Shown: positions 42,640 to 54,900 of the stretch, in pieces | How positions within the stretch are numbered: position 1 is the stretch's first letter | Layout of the letters: every line of letters begins with the position of its first letter | Origin: Sabellastarte sp. h YS-2021 | Taxonomy: Eukaryota > Annelida > Polychaeta > Sabellida > Sabellidae | Assembly (NCBI GenBank): GCA_964017235.1 | Contig: OZ024928.1 | Coordinates: 81,773,566-81,837,565 of the forward strand | Reading direction: 5' to 3' | DNA: 64,000 nt | The notes under the pieces: generated by a model | What the model saw: the letters and a program-made list of their open reading frames with translations, nothing else | Told to the model about the DNA's origin: nothing | Database searches by the model: none | Program-made: the position numbers and the translations under genes

Positions 42640-44615
42640 AGATCTCCATACAACAACCGGTTAAGCTAGCAAGAAGAAGACGACCAGTACTAGACCCCTG
42701 ATGATTTTTGCCGGTACCAGTTCTGTTCAGACTAACCGGTGGGGTCTCCAGCTAGCCTCCTCCCCTCCCCTTAGACCCTACCTTGGTATGGGTGCTGGGG
42801 CAGGTCAAGAGTAGAAGGGCTAAAAAGAAAAAAAAACTGGTTACAGGATGGACCTACCGGAGCCGGTTATAGAAGTTGCTTCACACAGATATCCAGCAAG
42901 GGCTACCAGTTAAACAGGATTGCCGGTTACAGAGGATTGTTTTCACCCTTACAGTGGCCTTACTGGACTGGTGTTGATCCACGAGTTACCATACAAAAAT
43001 GATCCAGCAGCTACCAACACTTTCACATCCAGTAATGTACAGTAGGGCTAACGGCCTTCGGTTACAGCCTTTTACCAGTTACAGAGAATTGCTGGTGACA
43101 CAGAAATCTGCTGAGCCCACCATTACTGGCAAGAAGAGGGCAGCTTCAGTTAAACAAGTCCAGGAATACTGTAAAACGATAAATGTTCGCCGACAATTTA
43201 TTTGGCGAATTTCGCTATCGCGGGAAAAGCACGAAAATAAATCGCCCGAAATTTAGTTTAGCACTAGTAACCCATATACGGGAATTTCGCTCAAAAAACG
43301 GGAATTGTCGGACGAGCTTTAATAGTGCCAATTTCATTTCAAAGGGAAAACCACGAACTTTAATAGCTGCGAACATTTATCGTTTTACAGTAACCTATTA
43401 GAGAGCCTACCGACCGGGTGCAAGCCACACAACCTTCATTGACCAGTTGCTTCACACCAAAGCCAGTTACAGAGCCTACCGGACTGGTTTACAAGCAGAG
43501 GAATACTGATGAAGTAACCAGACTGACCTTGACTCTGAAACAATTTGGTTTCAGAGATACAAGTCTACCAGACCGGCAGAGGGACAAAAAGGGGTCCCCG
43601 TGCTCTCTGAGAGAAAAAGAAAAGGGAAAAGGAAGAAAAAAAACAACAACCAAAAAAAACACATGCCCCACCTCCCCCCCAACCAACACACACACACACC
43701 ACTACGGACAGGAAGAAGGCAGTTTTCATATAAACCTACCCCCGCTAGAAAGTAGTTCAATTCACCCAGATCTGCCAGCTCCAGTGAGTTTTTCACAGAA
43801 CTGTGGAGTCACCTGTTACAGAGCATTGCTTCACCCATAACTGGGTAGGACCTGGTATTGGGCAAGTCTACAGGACTGGCTAACAGACCAGCAAAATTCT
43901 TAGACCAGTCACTGGTCCCAGTGTCTCAATCTACTGGGCCAGTCAGCCAGACTATTGTCAGGACCTCCTAGCTGGTCAGAAAGTGGCTATAGATAAGAGG
44001 AATACTGTTTTAGCAAAGACTTGTGCAGACTACCAGTCAGCCTTCCCTTATCAGACCTCACACCAGCCAGTTATTGCTCCCGGTGAGATGCCGGACTCAA
44101 CGGGATTGGTCAGTCTGCTGCCAGATAGAAATCTGCTGTATCAGTTACTGTGGAGGTTCATCAGGTTTTTGTAACTGGGTCCAGTAGGCCGCCACCCAGC
44201 TAGCCTTTTACCCAGCCTGTGACCAGTTTCAGCTGACACCAGAGGCCTGAGTTTGCAAGCTCAGTTTCCCCTCAAGATTATAACCCGTTTGCCAGTTTTC
44301 AAACTCAAGCAATGGGAAAAATATCTGTTAATCAGACCAGGGGTCATAGTTCTTATAAATGGCTGTTAGTGTTTCCACAGTAGGGTTGTGTGGAAATGAT
44401 CTAAAGGTCGCAGATCCCTTTGGATGGTATTTCTTCCTGTGTGGATCACTGGAACCAAATGTTGACACTATTTTGGCTCAAACCTGCCTTTTCAAAACTT
44501 GGGGCGCCCTATGGGCCAGCCCCAAGTTCATGAGAATCTCCCAGGAAGGCTACACCCTCCCCTTTTGGGAACGACCAGTTGACCAGGTCTCCAGGCAGGA
44601 GAAGTGGCTAAGTAC
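42640..44615. repeat. Repeat F, long copy rich in CCGGTTACAGAG
   Basis: The strings CCGGTTACAGAG, ACCAGTTACAGAG and ACCGGACTGG recur irregularly throughout. Part of it (43680-43980) is repeated at 51057-51577 (GGACAGGAAGAAGGCAGTT, TCTGCCAGCTCC, GCAAAATTC-like blocks). It is GC-richer than the surroundings. Class unknown; no terminal repeats found. Confidence 0.65.
43169..43390. mobile_element. MITE M4, TA-flanked, inside repeat F
   Basis: A 222-bp element with perfect 22-bp inverted ends starting CTGTAAAACGATAAATG, flanked by TA at 43167-43168 and 43391-43392. Confidence 0.93.
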
Positions 44616-44925
44616 CCTGAATAATTAAGCGTCCCTGAAAGGGCGCTTATTTGTTTTCGCCTCAGTTTCCTCGCCGCCACCGCATTATGGTCTCCCTTGA
44701 ATATCTCCCTTATTATTAGAAGGTTTCGAACCATTTTTGGCAGTTATATACCTTAGGCATGGGAAAATTTTCTGCATGCTTAAATTTGACCTTTGACCTT
44801 TATGAAGGTCACATGATCAAGAAAAACTACTTGCTACACAGCCTTATAATTTGACACACCTGTTCATACTATCGAAAACGCGAGCTGATTAGATTTTGGG
44901 AGCAATCCCTTGAACAATGTCTCAT

Positions 44926-47900
44926 TATATCCCCAGACGAAAGTCGGGGATATATTGGATTCAGGTCCGTCGCGCCGCCGCCGCCGTAGAAATTTCCTTG
45001 TGGACGCGATAACTCAAAAACAAATTAATATTTTTTTTTCAAACTTGGTACACATGTTAAGGGTGTCCAAAGGAAGATCCCTATTTTAAGGTGACCTTAA
45101 ACTCCCAATAAAAGAGAACTTATGGCCACCTTAAGGTCAGAAATTGCACTTTTGGCCACTAAGAGCCCTCTAGGTCACAAACTATGATGCTCAGCTGGCT
45201 GAAATTTCACCTGAGAACACATTAATATGTTCTTAGTACATGTGCCGAAAATCACGACTTTAAGTTGAGGAGAAAATTGTGTTTGAGGCCCATAAAGACC
45301 CCCACTTAGGGATTTTTTGCTATATTTTTCACATATTTTGCCCTATAATTTGGAAGTGGTAACTCTGATGAGTCTCAAACTGCACTAGGTATAACTTTGA
45401 TATGTAATCCTTGTCTGTAGAAAATTTTAGGGCTGTAGGTTTACCCAAAGGGGTCGACTTAAGGTCTCAAAAGTGCCCACAGAGACCCAATTTATGCACT
45501 TTTTGCCACTTTCGAGCACTGTAGCTTTCAAACTATGTCTCTCATCTAAGTTAAATATCATCTGAGAATATATCTATGTGTTTTCTTATATCTGCCCCAA
45601 AATTTAGGCCTTTAATAGACATTTAACCTGTGTGTGAGGACCATAAACACCCACCCGAGTGACCCTTATAAGACATTTTTCACATATTTTTCCCTGTAAC
45701 TTGGAAATGGTAAGTCTGAGAAGTTTCAAACTGTATTAGATATACATTCTATGTGTAACCTTTGAATGTGAAAGATTTTTAGTCTGAAGCTTTGATTTGA
45801 AGGTCACATTGAGGTCTCTAAAAGGCCCACAGAGACCCGATATTTTGCCTTTTTGCCACTTTTAAGCCCTGTGACTGTTAAACTATGTTACTGATAGAGC
45901 TGAAATCTCACCTGGGAATATATCATTATGTCATTTTTACATGTGCCAGAAATAAAGGCTTTAAGTAGACATTTAACCTGTGTGTGAGGACCATAACACC
46001 CACCCGAGTGACCCTTTTTAGACATTTTTCACATATTTTTCCCTGTAACTTGGAAATGGTAAGTCTTGAGAAGTTTCAAACTGTATTAGATATACATTCT
46101 ATGTGTAACCTTTGATTGTGAAAGATTTTAAATCTGAAGCTTTGATTTAAAGTTCACATTGAGGTCTCTAAAAGGCCCACAGAGACCCAATATTTGGACT
46201 TTTTGCAACTTTTAAGCCCTGTGACTGTTAAACTATGTGACTGATAGAGCTGAAATCTCATCTGGGAATATATTATTATGTTCTTTTTATATGTGGTGAA
46301 CATCAAGGCCTTTAGTAGATATTTAACCTGTGTATGACGACCATAGATACTCACCCGAGTGACCCTTTTTAGACATTTTTTACATATTTTGCCTTGTAAC
46401 TTGGAATGGTAAGTCTGAGAAGTTTCAAACTATATTAGATATACATTCTATGTATAATCTCTGATTGTGAAAGATTTTAAGTCTGAAGCTTCAATTTGAA
46501 GGTCACATTGAGGTCTCTAAAAGGCCCACAGAGACCCAATATTTGGACTTTTTGCCACTTTTCAGCCCTGTGACTGTTAAACTATGTGACTGACAGGGCT
46601 GAAATCTCAACTAGGAATACATTATTAAGCGTCTTCTTTTTCCATGTACCGAACATCAAGGCCTGTAGTAGACATTGAACCTGTGTATGACGACCATAGA
46701 CACTCATCCAAGTGACCTTTTTTGACATTTTCTACTGTATTTTGCCCTGTAATTTGGAAATGCTTAGTGTGACAAGTCTTAAACTGTATTATATCTAATT
46801 TTTGTTTGTTATGTATGTCCCCCAAAAAGTTTCAGATCTGTAGTTTAATTGCTAAGGTCTCTTTAACAATTGTAAAATGCCCACAGAAACCCAATTTATG
46901 GACATTATGCCACTTTAAAGCCCTGTAACTGTCAAACTATGTGGGTCATAGAGCTGAAATCTTTGAATTTTTAAAAGGAAGTGCCTGTCTCTTTAAATTT
47001 TGAATATTAATGATGTTATGGCTATCTTAGTCTTTTAAGAACTTATTTTTGTGTGTTGTACCTCTGCTTGCTGAGTTTTTAACTCTTTAAAATGAAACTG
47101 GTTAAACATATTCAAGTAGGCAAAGTGGACACTGTTATTTTCTGGTGAGCTTTAAGTCCCAATATTAATAAAAGTATATCCTTATGTAGTAAAACTAGGG
47201 GATTTTTAACCCTCAACTAGCCCAGTTTTATTCAACTTGCCTCAGTTAATTTTGACACAGCTCCTACAGTTATGAACTCATTTCAGTTGATAATCACATA
47301 CTTAAAATTCTCAATTCTTTTTGTATTTGATTACCCCTTTGATATATATCAGATTGTTTGTTTACCATTTATGCTGTAGTCCCAACCCACATCCCCCACC
47401 CACCTCTGGGACCTCCAGCTATATTGAGTGACACTAAATAAACAAAGGTATTTAGTGATATCAAATGAGAAACAAAGAACTCAATGGGGTTGCAGATCTT
47501 GTGTAATAGTGAGAGAGGTGTGGAGAAGGGGAGAGGGGTGGGGTAGGAGGTGGTGGGCTTCACCATATAACACAAAGGGGAGTCAGAACTGAGATTGTGT
47601 CACATATTTAGGTTGCATATATATGGACCACATATATAGGAATAGAGGAAATGAATAACTGAAAACAATTTACAAATTCTATAAATAATATAATAAAATA
47701 ATAATATAAATAATTTTTTTTTAAATAATATTTTATTTGTGAACAAATATAGAAACAGATATGCGCTTTTGGGATTATGAATTTTAGAATGGACATTCAA
47801 TCATCAATCATTTAAATACTTTGAAATTAGGTTAAGAGTTATCATTGCAGGAAGATTGAAAAGTATGATGTTGAGTTAAAAATAATATTTTATTTGTCAA

Positions 47901-48214
47901 CAAATATAGAAAGAGATATGCTCTTTTGGGATTATTATTTTAGAATGGACATTCAATCATCAATCATTTATTAATAAATACTTTGAAAATAGGTTTAGAG
48001 TTATCATTGCAGGAAGATTGAAAATATAATTTGAGTTATGTATTCGGCGTCTGGGGATACACCATCTTCTTGGGAAGATACAAACAGAGTAGATTGATGT
48101 GCTGAAGTTCATATAATAATGGGTAATTATGCTTTAAAAAATTCCCGATCAAAACCTGTGGCGTGAGTGATGACCTGTCTGGGGATATGTTGGCGCCGAG
48201 TTGGCCCAATCTAG
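44926..48214 (+). mobile_element. Family-A Helentron-like element, copy 1
   Basis: The 5' end TATATCCCCAGAC-GAAA-GTCGGGGATATA is a hairpin followed by TTGGATTCAGGTCCGTCGCG and (GCC)n. The 3' end carries GTCTGGGGATA, the complement of the 5' arm, then TGTTGGCGCCGAGTTGGCCC and CTAG (48211-48214). The core is an array of about 350-bp units. Termini fit the Helentron/DINE-1 plan; no Rep/helicase gene is present, so it is non-autonomous. Frames in it are repeat artefacts. Confidence 0.8.
45330..46980 (+). repeat. 350-bp core array of family A, copy 1
   Basis: Units on the theme CCTGTAACTTGGAAATGGTA, AAGTTTCAAACTGTATTAGA, GAGGTCTCTAAAAGGCCCAC, TTAAGCCCTGTGACTGTTAA start about every 350 bp (marker near 45692, 46041, 46392, 46745). 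About five units. Confidence 0.9.
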
Positions 48215-48289
48215 TTTATGAGTGATTTTCTGATACCTTCCAATCTGAAAGCCTTAAATTTAGGTCAACCCCCCTATTATCTTCTTAAG

Positions 48290-49265
48290 TATTGCATTTA
48301 GAGCCATAAAATGTACTGGGAGGTAATAGGAAACCATATGTGGAGAGTCTAAATAGCCGGTCAGTTTTACCCCACGGCCCCCCCTTATGGGTCAAACTGG
48401 GGTCATAAAATAGCTGATTTTGAGTTTTTGCCTTATATCTCCTTTATTGTTGCTTTTATAGCTTCAGAATGTATTAAGAGATATTGGGAAAGCATATGTG
48501 GAGAGTCTAAATAGCCGGTCAGTTTTACCCCCCAACCCCCCCTCATGGGCCAAACTGGGGTCATAAATAGCTGCTTTGGAGTTTTTGCCTTATATCTCCT
48601 TTATCGTTGCTTTTATAGCTTCAGAATGTATTAAGAGGTATTGGGAAAGCAGATGTGGAGAATCTAAATAGCCGGTCAGTTTCATCCCCCGACCCCCCCT
48701 TATGGGTCAAACTGGGGTCATAAAATAGTTGCTTTGGAGTTTTGCCTTATATCTCCTTTATTGTTGCTTTTATACCTTCAGAATGTATTAAGAGGTATTG
48801 GGAAAGCATATGTGGAGAGTCTAAATAGCCGGTCAGTTTTACCCCTGGCCACCCCATATGGGTCAAACTGGGGTCATAAAATAGCTGATTTTGAGTTTTT
48901 GCCTTATATCTCCTTTATTGTTGCTTTTATACCTTCAGAATGTATTAAGAGGTATTGGGATAGCATATGTGGAGAGTCTAAATAGCCAGTCAGTTTTACC
49001 CCCCCGACTCCCCCTTATGGGCCAAACTGGGGTCATTAATAGCTGATTTTGAGTTTTTGCCTTATATCTCCTTTATTGTTGCTTTTATACCTTCAGAATG
49101 TATTAAGAGGTATTGGGAAAGCATATGTGGAGAGTCTAAATAGCCGGTCAGTTTTATCCCCCGACTCCCCCTTATGGGCCAAACTGGGGTCATTAATAGC
49201 TGCTTTGGAGTTTTTGCCTTATATCTCCTTTATCGTTGCTTTTATAGCTTCAGAATGTGTTAAGC
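48290..49265 (+). repeat. 157-bp core array of family B
   Basis: Units on the theme GAGTTTTTGCCTTATATCTC, CTTTATTGTTGCTTTTATA, AGAGGTATTGGGAAAGCATA, TAAATAGCCGGTCAGTTTTA recur with marker positions near 48425, 48580, 48738, 48892, 49050 and 49208. Units are very alike, so the array is young or homogenised. Confidence 0.93.
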
Positions 49266-49366
49266 AGCTTTGTGCATTCTTAGCTTTACAGCATGCTTAT
49301 TAAAACCACAAAGCATTTTAAACTTTCAGGGATGCTTCGCTTTTGTTAGCAAAAGCATTCCTCTAG

Positions 49367-50230
49367 TTCAGATGGAAATTTTGCAAATGACAGTATTTGT
49401 TTTTAAGCAGTTAAAACAATTGATTTTGGTATAAGGGCACAGAGATTATGATAAATAAGCCATTTCACACAACTTTACAGCAAAAGAACATTTTCAGGTT
49501 TTTGGAAAAATCTTTTTAAAAAAACGTTAAAAATCGAGTAAATGCCATTTACTTTCACTTATTTATGTTTGAATGTTGAAAAGGAATGTACAGGTAACAA
49601 AATAATTATGGGTGAACACATTTGTAGGTACATTGTATTTGTATATCATTTAGTGTTTAATCCCCGATGGGAGATCATACCACTGGTGGTCTTGTCCGCT
49701 TTATACATACTTTATACATTAACTTTCCAATTTTTTACTACTAATTCACTAAATTTTAGAAGCTTATTTTTTCACTTACTGATGTATGACCTCTCCAATG
49801 GCATTCTGCAGGTTATAACCTTCTTTTGAATGATTGTAATAGGAACAATATATTATCAAAAACCCCTACCCCTTGCACATATTAGAACAATAAAATAAAT
49901 ATGATGAATTACTGCACTGCTATATAGTTAACAATGAGGCTTGATTGAGCTTACCTTTAATCTTTATTTATATAGTCATACTTCTTTTGATTTTATGTGC
50001 ATTACAAATTGACATGTTCGTGATTTTAATTTTGATCAGAAGGAAATAAGAGAGTTAAAAAACATTTCATGCAGAAAAATATTTTGATTGCTTGTAATGC
50101 CACTGTAAATATTAATTTACATTTTATTTTTATAAAAATACAGTACATATTTCAAATAATAAAAATATATCTCCTTTGTATATAAACAACATTTTATTGA
50201 AGCAATCAGGCATTTTTTCAGTAAAAGTAC
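49367..50230. other. AT-rich stretch between elements
   Basis: No gene or assignable repeat. A 95-codon frame at 49542-49829 is hydrophobic but matches nothing known to me. Confidence 0.45.
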
Positions 50231-50232
50231 AG

Positions 50233-50560
50233 AATAGCATTTTAGTTTTTTACCCCACAACCCTGAAGGGAAAACATTTTTTCCGGGCTGTATCTCAGGA
50301 ACTATAAGGTGTAGGAAGTTGATACTTGATCGGGACATTGATCGGGGGTGTAGGTATGAAACGTTGTGTGACCATGATTTGAACTTTGACCTTGCTGTAA
50401 TGACCTCGAGTTTGAAAATCTTGTCCTGGCTATATCTCAGAAACCATAAGGTGTGGGAAGTTGATACTTGGTAGGGACATTGGTTAGGGGGTATAGGTGG
50501 GCATCATCATAATGTGACCTTGATTTGACCCCTGACCTCGCTGTAGTGACCTTGACTTAT
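50233..50560 (+). mobile_element. Family-D Helentron-like fragment
   Basis: Two units of about 165 bp on the theme GTATCTCAGGAACTATAAGG, GGAAGTTGATACTTGGTAGG, GTGACCTTGATTTGACC. The head has an ACCCTGAAGGG hairpin. Related fragment at 4240-4430. Confidence 0.75.
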
Positions 50561-50589
50561 ATGGATATATGGATTGCTGTAATTGATTA

Positions 50590-51056
50590 TTGTATCCCTG
50601 GATGAAAGATTCAGTACGGTCACACCGCCGCTGTCGCCGCTGCAGAGATTTCCTTTTGGACGCGATAACTTAAAAAATATTAGACCTTTCAAATTTGGTA
50701 TGTGGGTATATATGGGCGATGCCACGAACGCTTTTGTTTTGTGACCTTGACCTTCAATTTCAAGGTCACTGGTGGCCTCCTAAAGGTCAGATTTTGACCA
50801 TTTTTTCACATTTTGGCCCAGTTCTCATATACAGAAAGTTAGATCATCCTATAGCTGGTATATATAATACATATAATGTCCTCTGTAAGCATGCAGAAAT
50901 TTGACCTTGAAGTTCTTCATTGAAGGTCATCCACAGACCACCAAAGTACCTCACCGAGGCCATTTTTGGCCTTTTTGGAGATATTTTTACAAATGCTGAC
51001 TATATTACATGGAAACTATTGAAAATGGCTTTGGAGGTTGAGTACATAATGGAGTA
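50590..51056 (+). mobile_element. Family-E Helentron-like 5' part
   Basis: Begins TTGTATCCCTGGATGAAAG (hairpin partner eroded) with GCCGCTGTCGCCGCTGC and GACGCGATAACT as in family A. The block 50741-51056 is repeated at 51578-51897. Confidence 0.65.
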
Positions 51057-51577
51057 GCAGCATCCAGGCATACAGGTTACAGAGGATTGTTAGTTACAGA
51101 GAAAATCTGCTGATTCCACAGTTATGGACAGGAAGAAGGCAGTTGTTTCATATAAGACTACCCCTCCTGAGACGTCTAATTTGCCCAGTTCTGCCAGCTC
51201 CTATGAGTTTTTGCAGAACTGTGGAGCCACCAGGAACCGGTTACAGAGCATTGCTTGACCTATAACCGGTTAGGCCCTGATACTGGGCAGGTCCACAGGA
51301 CTGGCTAACAGACCAGCAGAAGCCTTTTAAGGGTCCAAGTGGCCATCTTAGACCAACCAGTTACTGCCCGAGGAAATTGGTTACAGAGAAATTCTTATAC
51401 CAGTCATTGGTCCCGGTGACATGACTGTCTCAACCTACTAGACCAGTCAGCCAGTCTATTGTCAGGACCAGCTAGCTGGTCGAAAGTGACTATAGATAAG
51501 AAGACTTTCCCAGCAAGATTTGTCCAATTACCTGTCAGTCTTATCAGATCCCACACCAGCCAGTTACTGGTTGTTTC
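51057..51577. repeat. Repeat F, short copy
   Basis: Matches parts of 43040-44110 (GGTTACAGAGGATTG, GGAAGAAGGCAGTT, TTGCAGAACTGTGGAG, CCACAGGACTGGCTAACAGA). It lies exactly between two copies of the family-E block. Confidence 0.75.
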
Positions 51578-51897
51578 GTGACCTTGACCTTCAATTTCAA
51601 GGTCACTGGTGGCCTCTTAAAGGTCAGATTTTGGCCATTTTGTCACATTTTGGCCCAGTTCTCATATACAGAAAGTTAGATCATCCTATGGCTGGTGTAT
51701 ATAATACATATATATGTCCTCTGTATGCATGCAGAAATTTGACCTTGAGGCTCTTCATTGAAGGTCATCCACAGACCAACAAAGTACCTCACCGAGGCCA
51801 TTTTTGGCCTTTTTGGAGATATTTTCACACTTAATGCTGACTATATTGCATGGAAACTATTGAAAATGGCTTTGGAGGTTGAGTACACGATGGAGTA
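51578..51897 (+). repeat. Second copy of the family-E block
   Basis: From GTGACCTTGACCTTCAATTT to GAGTACACGATGGAGTA, a near match (a few per cent divergence by eye) of 50741-51056. Confidence 0.88.
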
Positions 51898-51904
51898 TGA
51901 GCAT

Positions 51905-54900
51905 CTAGTTTGTTGACCTTGGCTATTGTTTATACGACTTAAAGCAAGGACTTTTGTTGGCCCTCTAGATCAAATGGTATTATAGGTAGAGATCTCAAAT
52001 TTGCATAATATGTTCTGCATTACAAAATCTTGACTGGAAATATTTTCTGCCTCATTTTTGAGTTACCTTGGACCCCTCCTTCCAGGTCAAATGAGGATAG
52101 CCAAACTTAAAATGCTTATAACTCGCTTATAATTGGTCCTAGAGGTTTGGGATGGTTAACCAACCTATGGGAAATCATGGGCTGGAAATCTTATGGTGTG
52201 GTCAGACCTCCTTCAAGGTCAAACGAGAATAGCCAAACCTAAAAGTGCTCATAACTCGCTTATTATTGGTCGTAGAGGTTTGAGATTGTAAACCTACTTA
52301 TGAGAAATCATGGGCTGGGAATCTTCTGGTGTGGTCAGATTTTACCTTGGACCCCCTCCTTCAAGGTCAAACGAGGATAACCAAACTTAAAATGCTTATA
52401 ACTCGCTATTATTGGTCCTAGAGGTTTGGGATGGTTAACCAACCTATAGGAAATCATGCGCTGGGAATCTTTTGGTGTGGTCAGATTTGACCTTGGACCC
52501 CTCCTTCAAGGTCAAACAAGGATAGCAAATTCTAAATTGCATATAAATCGCTTTTTCTTGGTTCCTATAGGAAATTATGGAATCTTTTGATGTGATCAGA
52601 TTTGAGTTTTGCCCCTTTCAAGGTCATTATATCCCCAGACGAAAGTCGGGGATATATTGGATTCAGGTCCGTCACGCCGCCGCCGCCGCCGCCGCCGCCG
52701 TAGAAATTTCCTTGTGGACGCGATAACTCAAAAACAAATTAATATTTTTTTTCCAAACTTGGTACACATTTTAAGGGTGCCCAAAGGAAGATCCCTATTT
52801 TAAGGTGACCTTAAACTCCCAGTAAAAAAGAACTTATGGCCACCTTAAGGTCAGAAATTGCACTTTTGGCCACTTAGAGCCCTGTAGGTCACAAACTATG
52901 ATGCTCAGCTGGCTGAAATTTTACCTGACAACACATTAATATGCTCTTAGTACATGTGCCGAAAATCATGACTTTAAGTTGAGGAGAAAATTGTGTTTGA
53001 GGCCCATAAATACCCCCACTTAGGGATTTTTTGCTATACTTTACACATATTTTGCTCTATAATTTGGAAGTGATAATTCTGATGAGTCTCAAACTGCGCT
53101 AGGTATAACTTTGATATGTAATCCTTGTCTGTAGAAAATTTTAGGGCTGTAGGTTTACCCAAAGGGGTCGACTTAAGGTCTCAAAAGTGCCCACAGAGAC
53201 CCAATTTATGCACTTTTTGCCACTTTCAAGCACTGTAGCTTTCAAACTATGTCTCTCATCTAAGTTAAATATCATCTGGGAATATATCTATGTGTTTTCT
53301 TGTATGTGCCCCAACATTTAGGCCTTTAATAGACAGTTAACCTGTGTATCAGGACCATAAACACCCACCCGAGTGACCCTTATAAGACATTTTTCACATC
53401 TTTTTCCCTGTAACTTGGAAATGGTAAGTCTGAGAAGTTTCAAACTGTATTAGATATATATTCTGTGTGTAATCTTAGTATGTAACAGATTTTAAGTCTG
53501 AAGCTTTAATTTTGAAGGTCAAATTGAGGTCTCTAAAAGGCTCCCAAAGACCCAATATTTGGACTTTTTGCTACTTTTAAGCCCTGTGACTGTCAAACTA
53601 TGTGACTGATAGAGCTCAAATCCTATCTGAGAAGATATTAGTATGTTATTTTTATATGTGCCAAAAATTAAGGCTTTAAGAAGACATTTAACCTGTGTAT
53701 GAGGACCATAAATCCCCACCCGAGTGACCATTTTTAGACATTTTTCACATATTTTTCCCTGTAACTTGGAAATGGTAAGTCTAAGAAGTTTCAAACTGTA
53801 TTAGATGCATATTCTATGTGTAATCTTAGTATGTGACAAATTTTAAGTCTGAAGCTTTAATTTGAAGGCCACATTTAGGTCTCTAGAAGGCCCCATAAAG
53901 ACCCAGTATTTGGACTTTTTGCCAATTTTAATGCCTGTGACTGTTAAACTATGTGACTGATAGAGCTGAAATCTCATCTGGGAATACATTATTATGTTCT
54001 TTTTACATGTGCCAAAAATCAAGGCTTCAAGTAGACATTTAACCTGTGTATGAGGACCTTTAACACCCACCTGAGTGACCCTTTTAAGACATTTTTCACA
54101 TATTTTGCTCTGTAACTTGGAAATGGTAAGTCTGAGAAGTTTCAAACTTTATTAGATACATATTCTATGTGTAATCTTAGTATGTAACAAATTTTAAGTC
54201 TGAAGCTTTAATTTGAAAGCCACATCGAGATCTCTAAAAGGCCCACAATGACCCAATATTTGGACTTTTTACCACCTTTAAGCCCTGTAACTGTTAAACT
54301 ATGTGATTGATGGAGCTGAAATCCCATCTGGGAATGCATTATTATGTCCTTTTTACATATGCCGAAAATCAAGGTTTTTAGTAGACATTTAACCTGTGTA
54401 TGAGGGCCATAGACACTCGCCCAAGTGCCTTTTTTGACATTTTTTCCGTATTTTGCCCTGTTATTTGGAAATGCTTAGTGTGACAAGTCTTAAACTGTAT
54501 TATATATGATTTTTGTTTGTTATGTATGTCCCCCCAAAAAGTTTCAGATCTGTAGTTTAATTGCTAAGGTCTCTTTAACAATTGTAAAATGCCCACAGAA
54601 ACCCAATTTATGGATATTATGCCACTTTAAAGCCCAGTAACTGTCAAACTATGTGGGTTATAGAGCTGAAATCTTTGAATTTTTAAAAGGAAATGCCTGT
54701 CTATTTAAATTTTGAATATTAATAATGTTATGGCTATCTTAGTCTTTTAAGAACTTATTTTTGTGTGTTGTACCTCTGCTTGCTGAGTTTTTAACTTTTT
54801 AAAATGAAACTGGTTAAACATATTCAAGTAGACAAAATGGACACTTTAAGTGAGCTTTAAGTCCCAATATTAATGAAATTATATCCTTATGTAGTAAAAC

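Larger units (their letters stand above)
44622..49366 (+). mobile_element. Family-B Helentron-like element interrupted by a family-A copy
   Basis: The head at 44622-44660 is a hairpin (AGCGTCCCTGAAAGGGCGCT) plus TATTTGTTTTCGCC and GCC-rich sequence. The tail at 49330-49366 is a stem-loop (GCTTTTGTTAGCAAAAGC) plus CTAG. The body after 48215 is an array of about 157-bp units. A complete family-A copy (44926-48214) splits it. No coding sequence. Confidence 0.75.

Noticed and set aside
43418..43840. 140-codon plus-strand frame
   Set aside because: Inside repeat F with low-complexity KKTTTKKN stretch; no domain and no counterpart frame in the second F copy.
47600..47800. Minus-strand Ile/Tyr/Phe-rich frames, repeated near 55319 and 62959
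   Set aside because: AT-rich tail region of family A, conserved only because the element is repeated.
48734..49303. Plus-strand frames with repeated NVLRGIGKAYVESLNSRS
   Set aside because: Product of the 157-bp array, not a gene family.
53519..54145. Minus-strand open frames of 91-100 codons with shared KLLRLTISKLQ sequence, also at 61168-61443
   Set aside because: They lie in the 350-bp core array of the family-A element and repeat with its period; non-coding array read in one frame.
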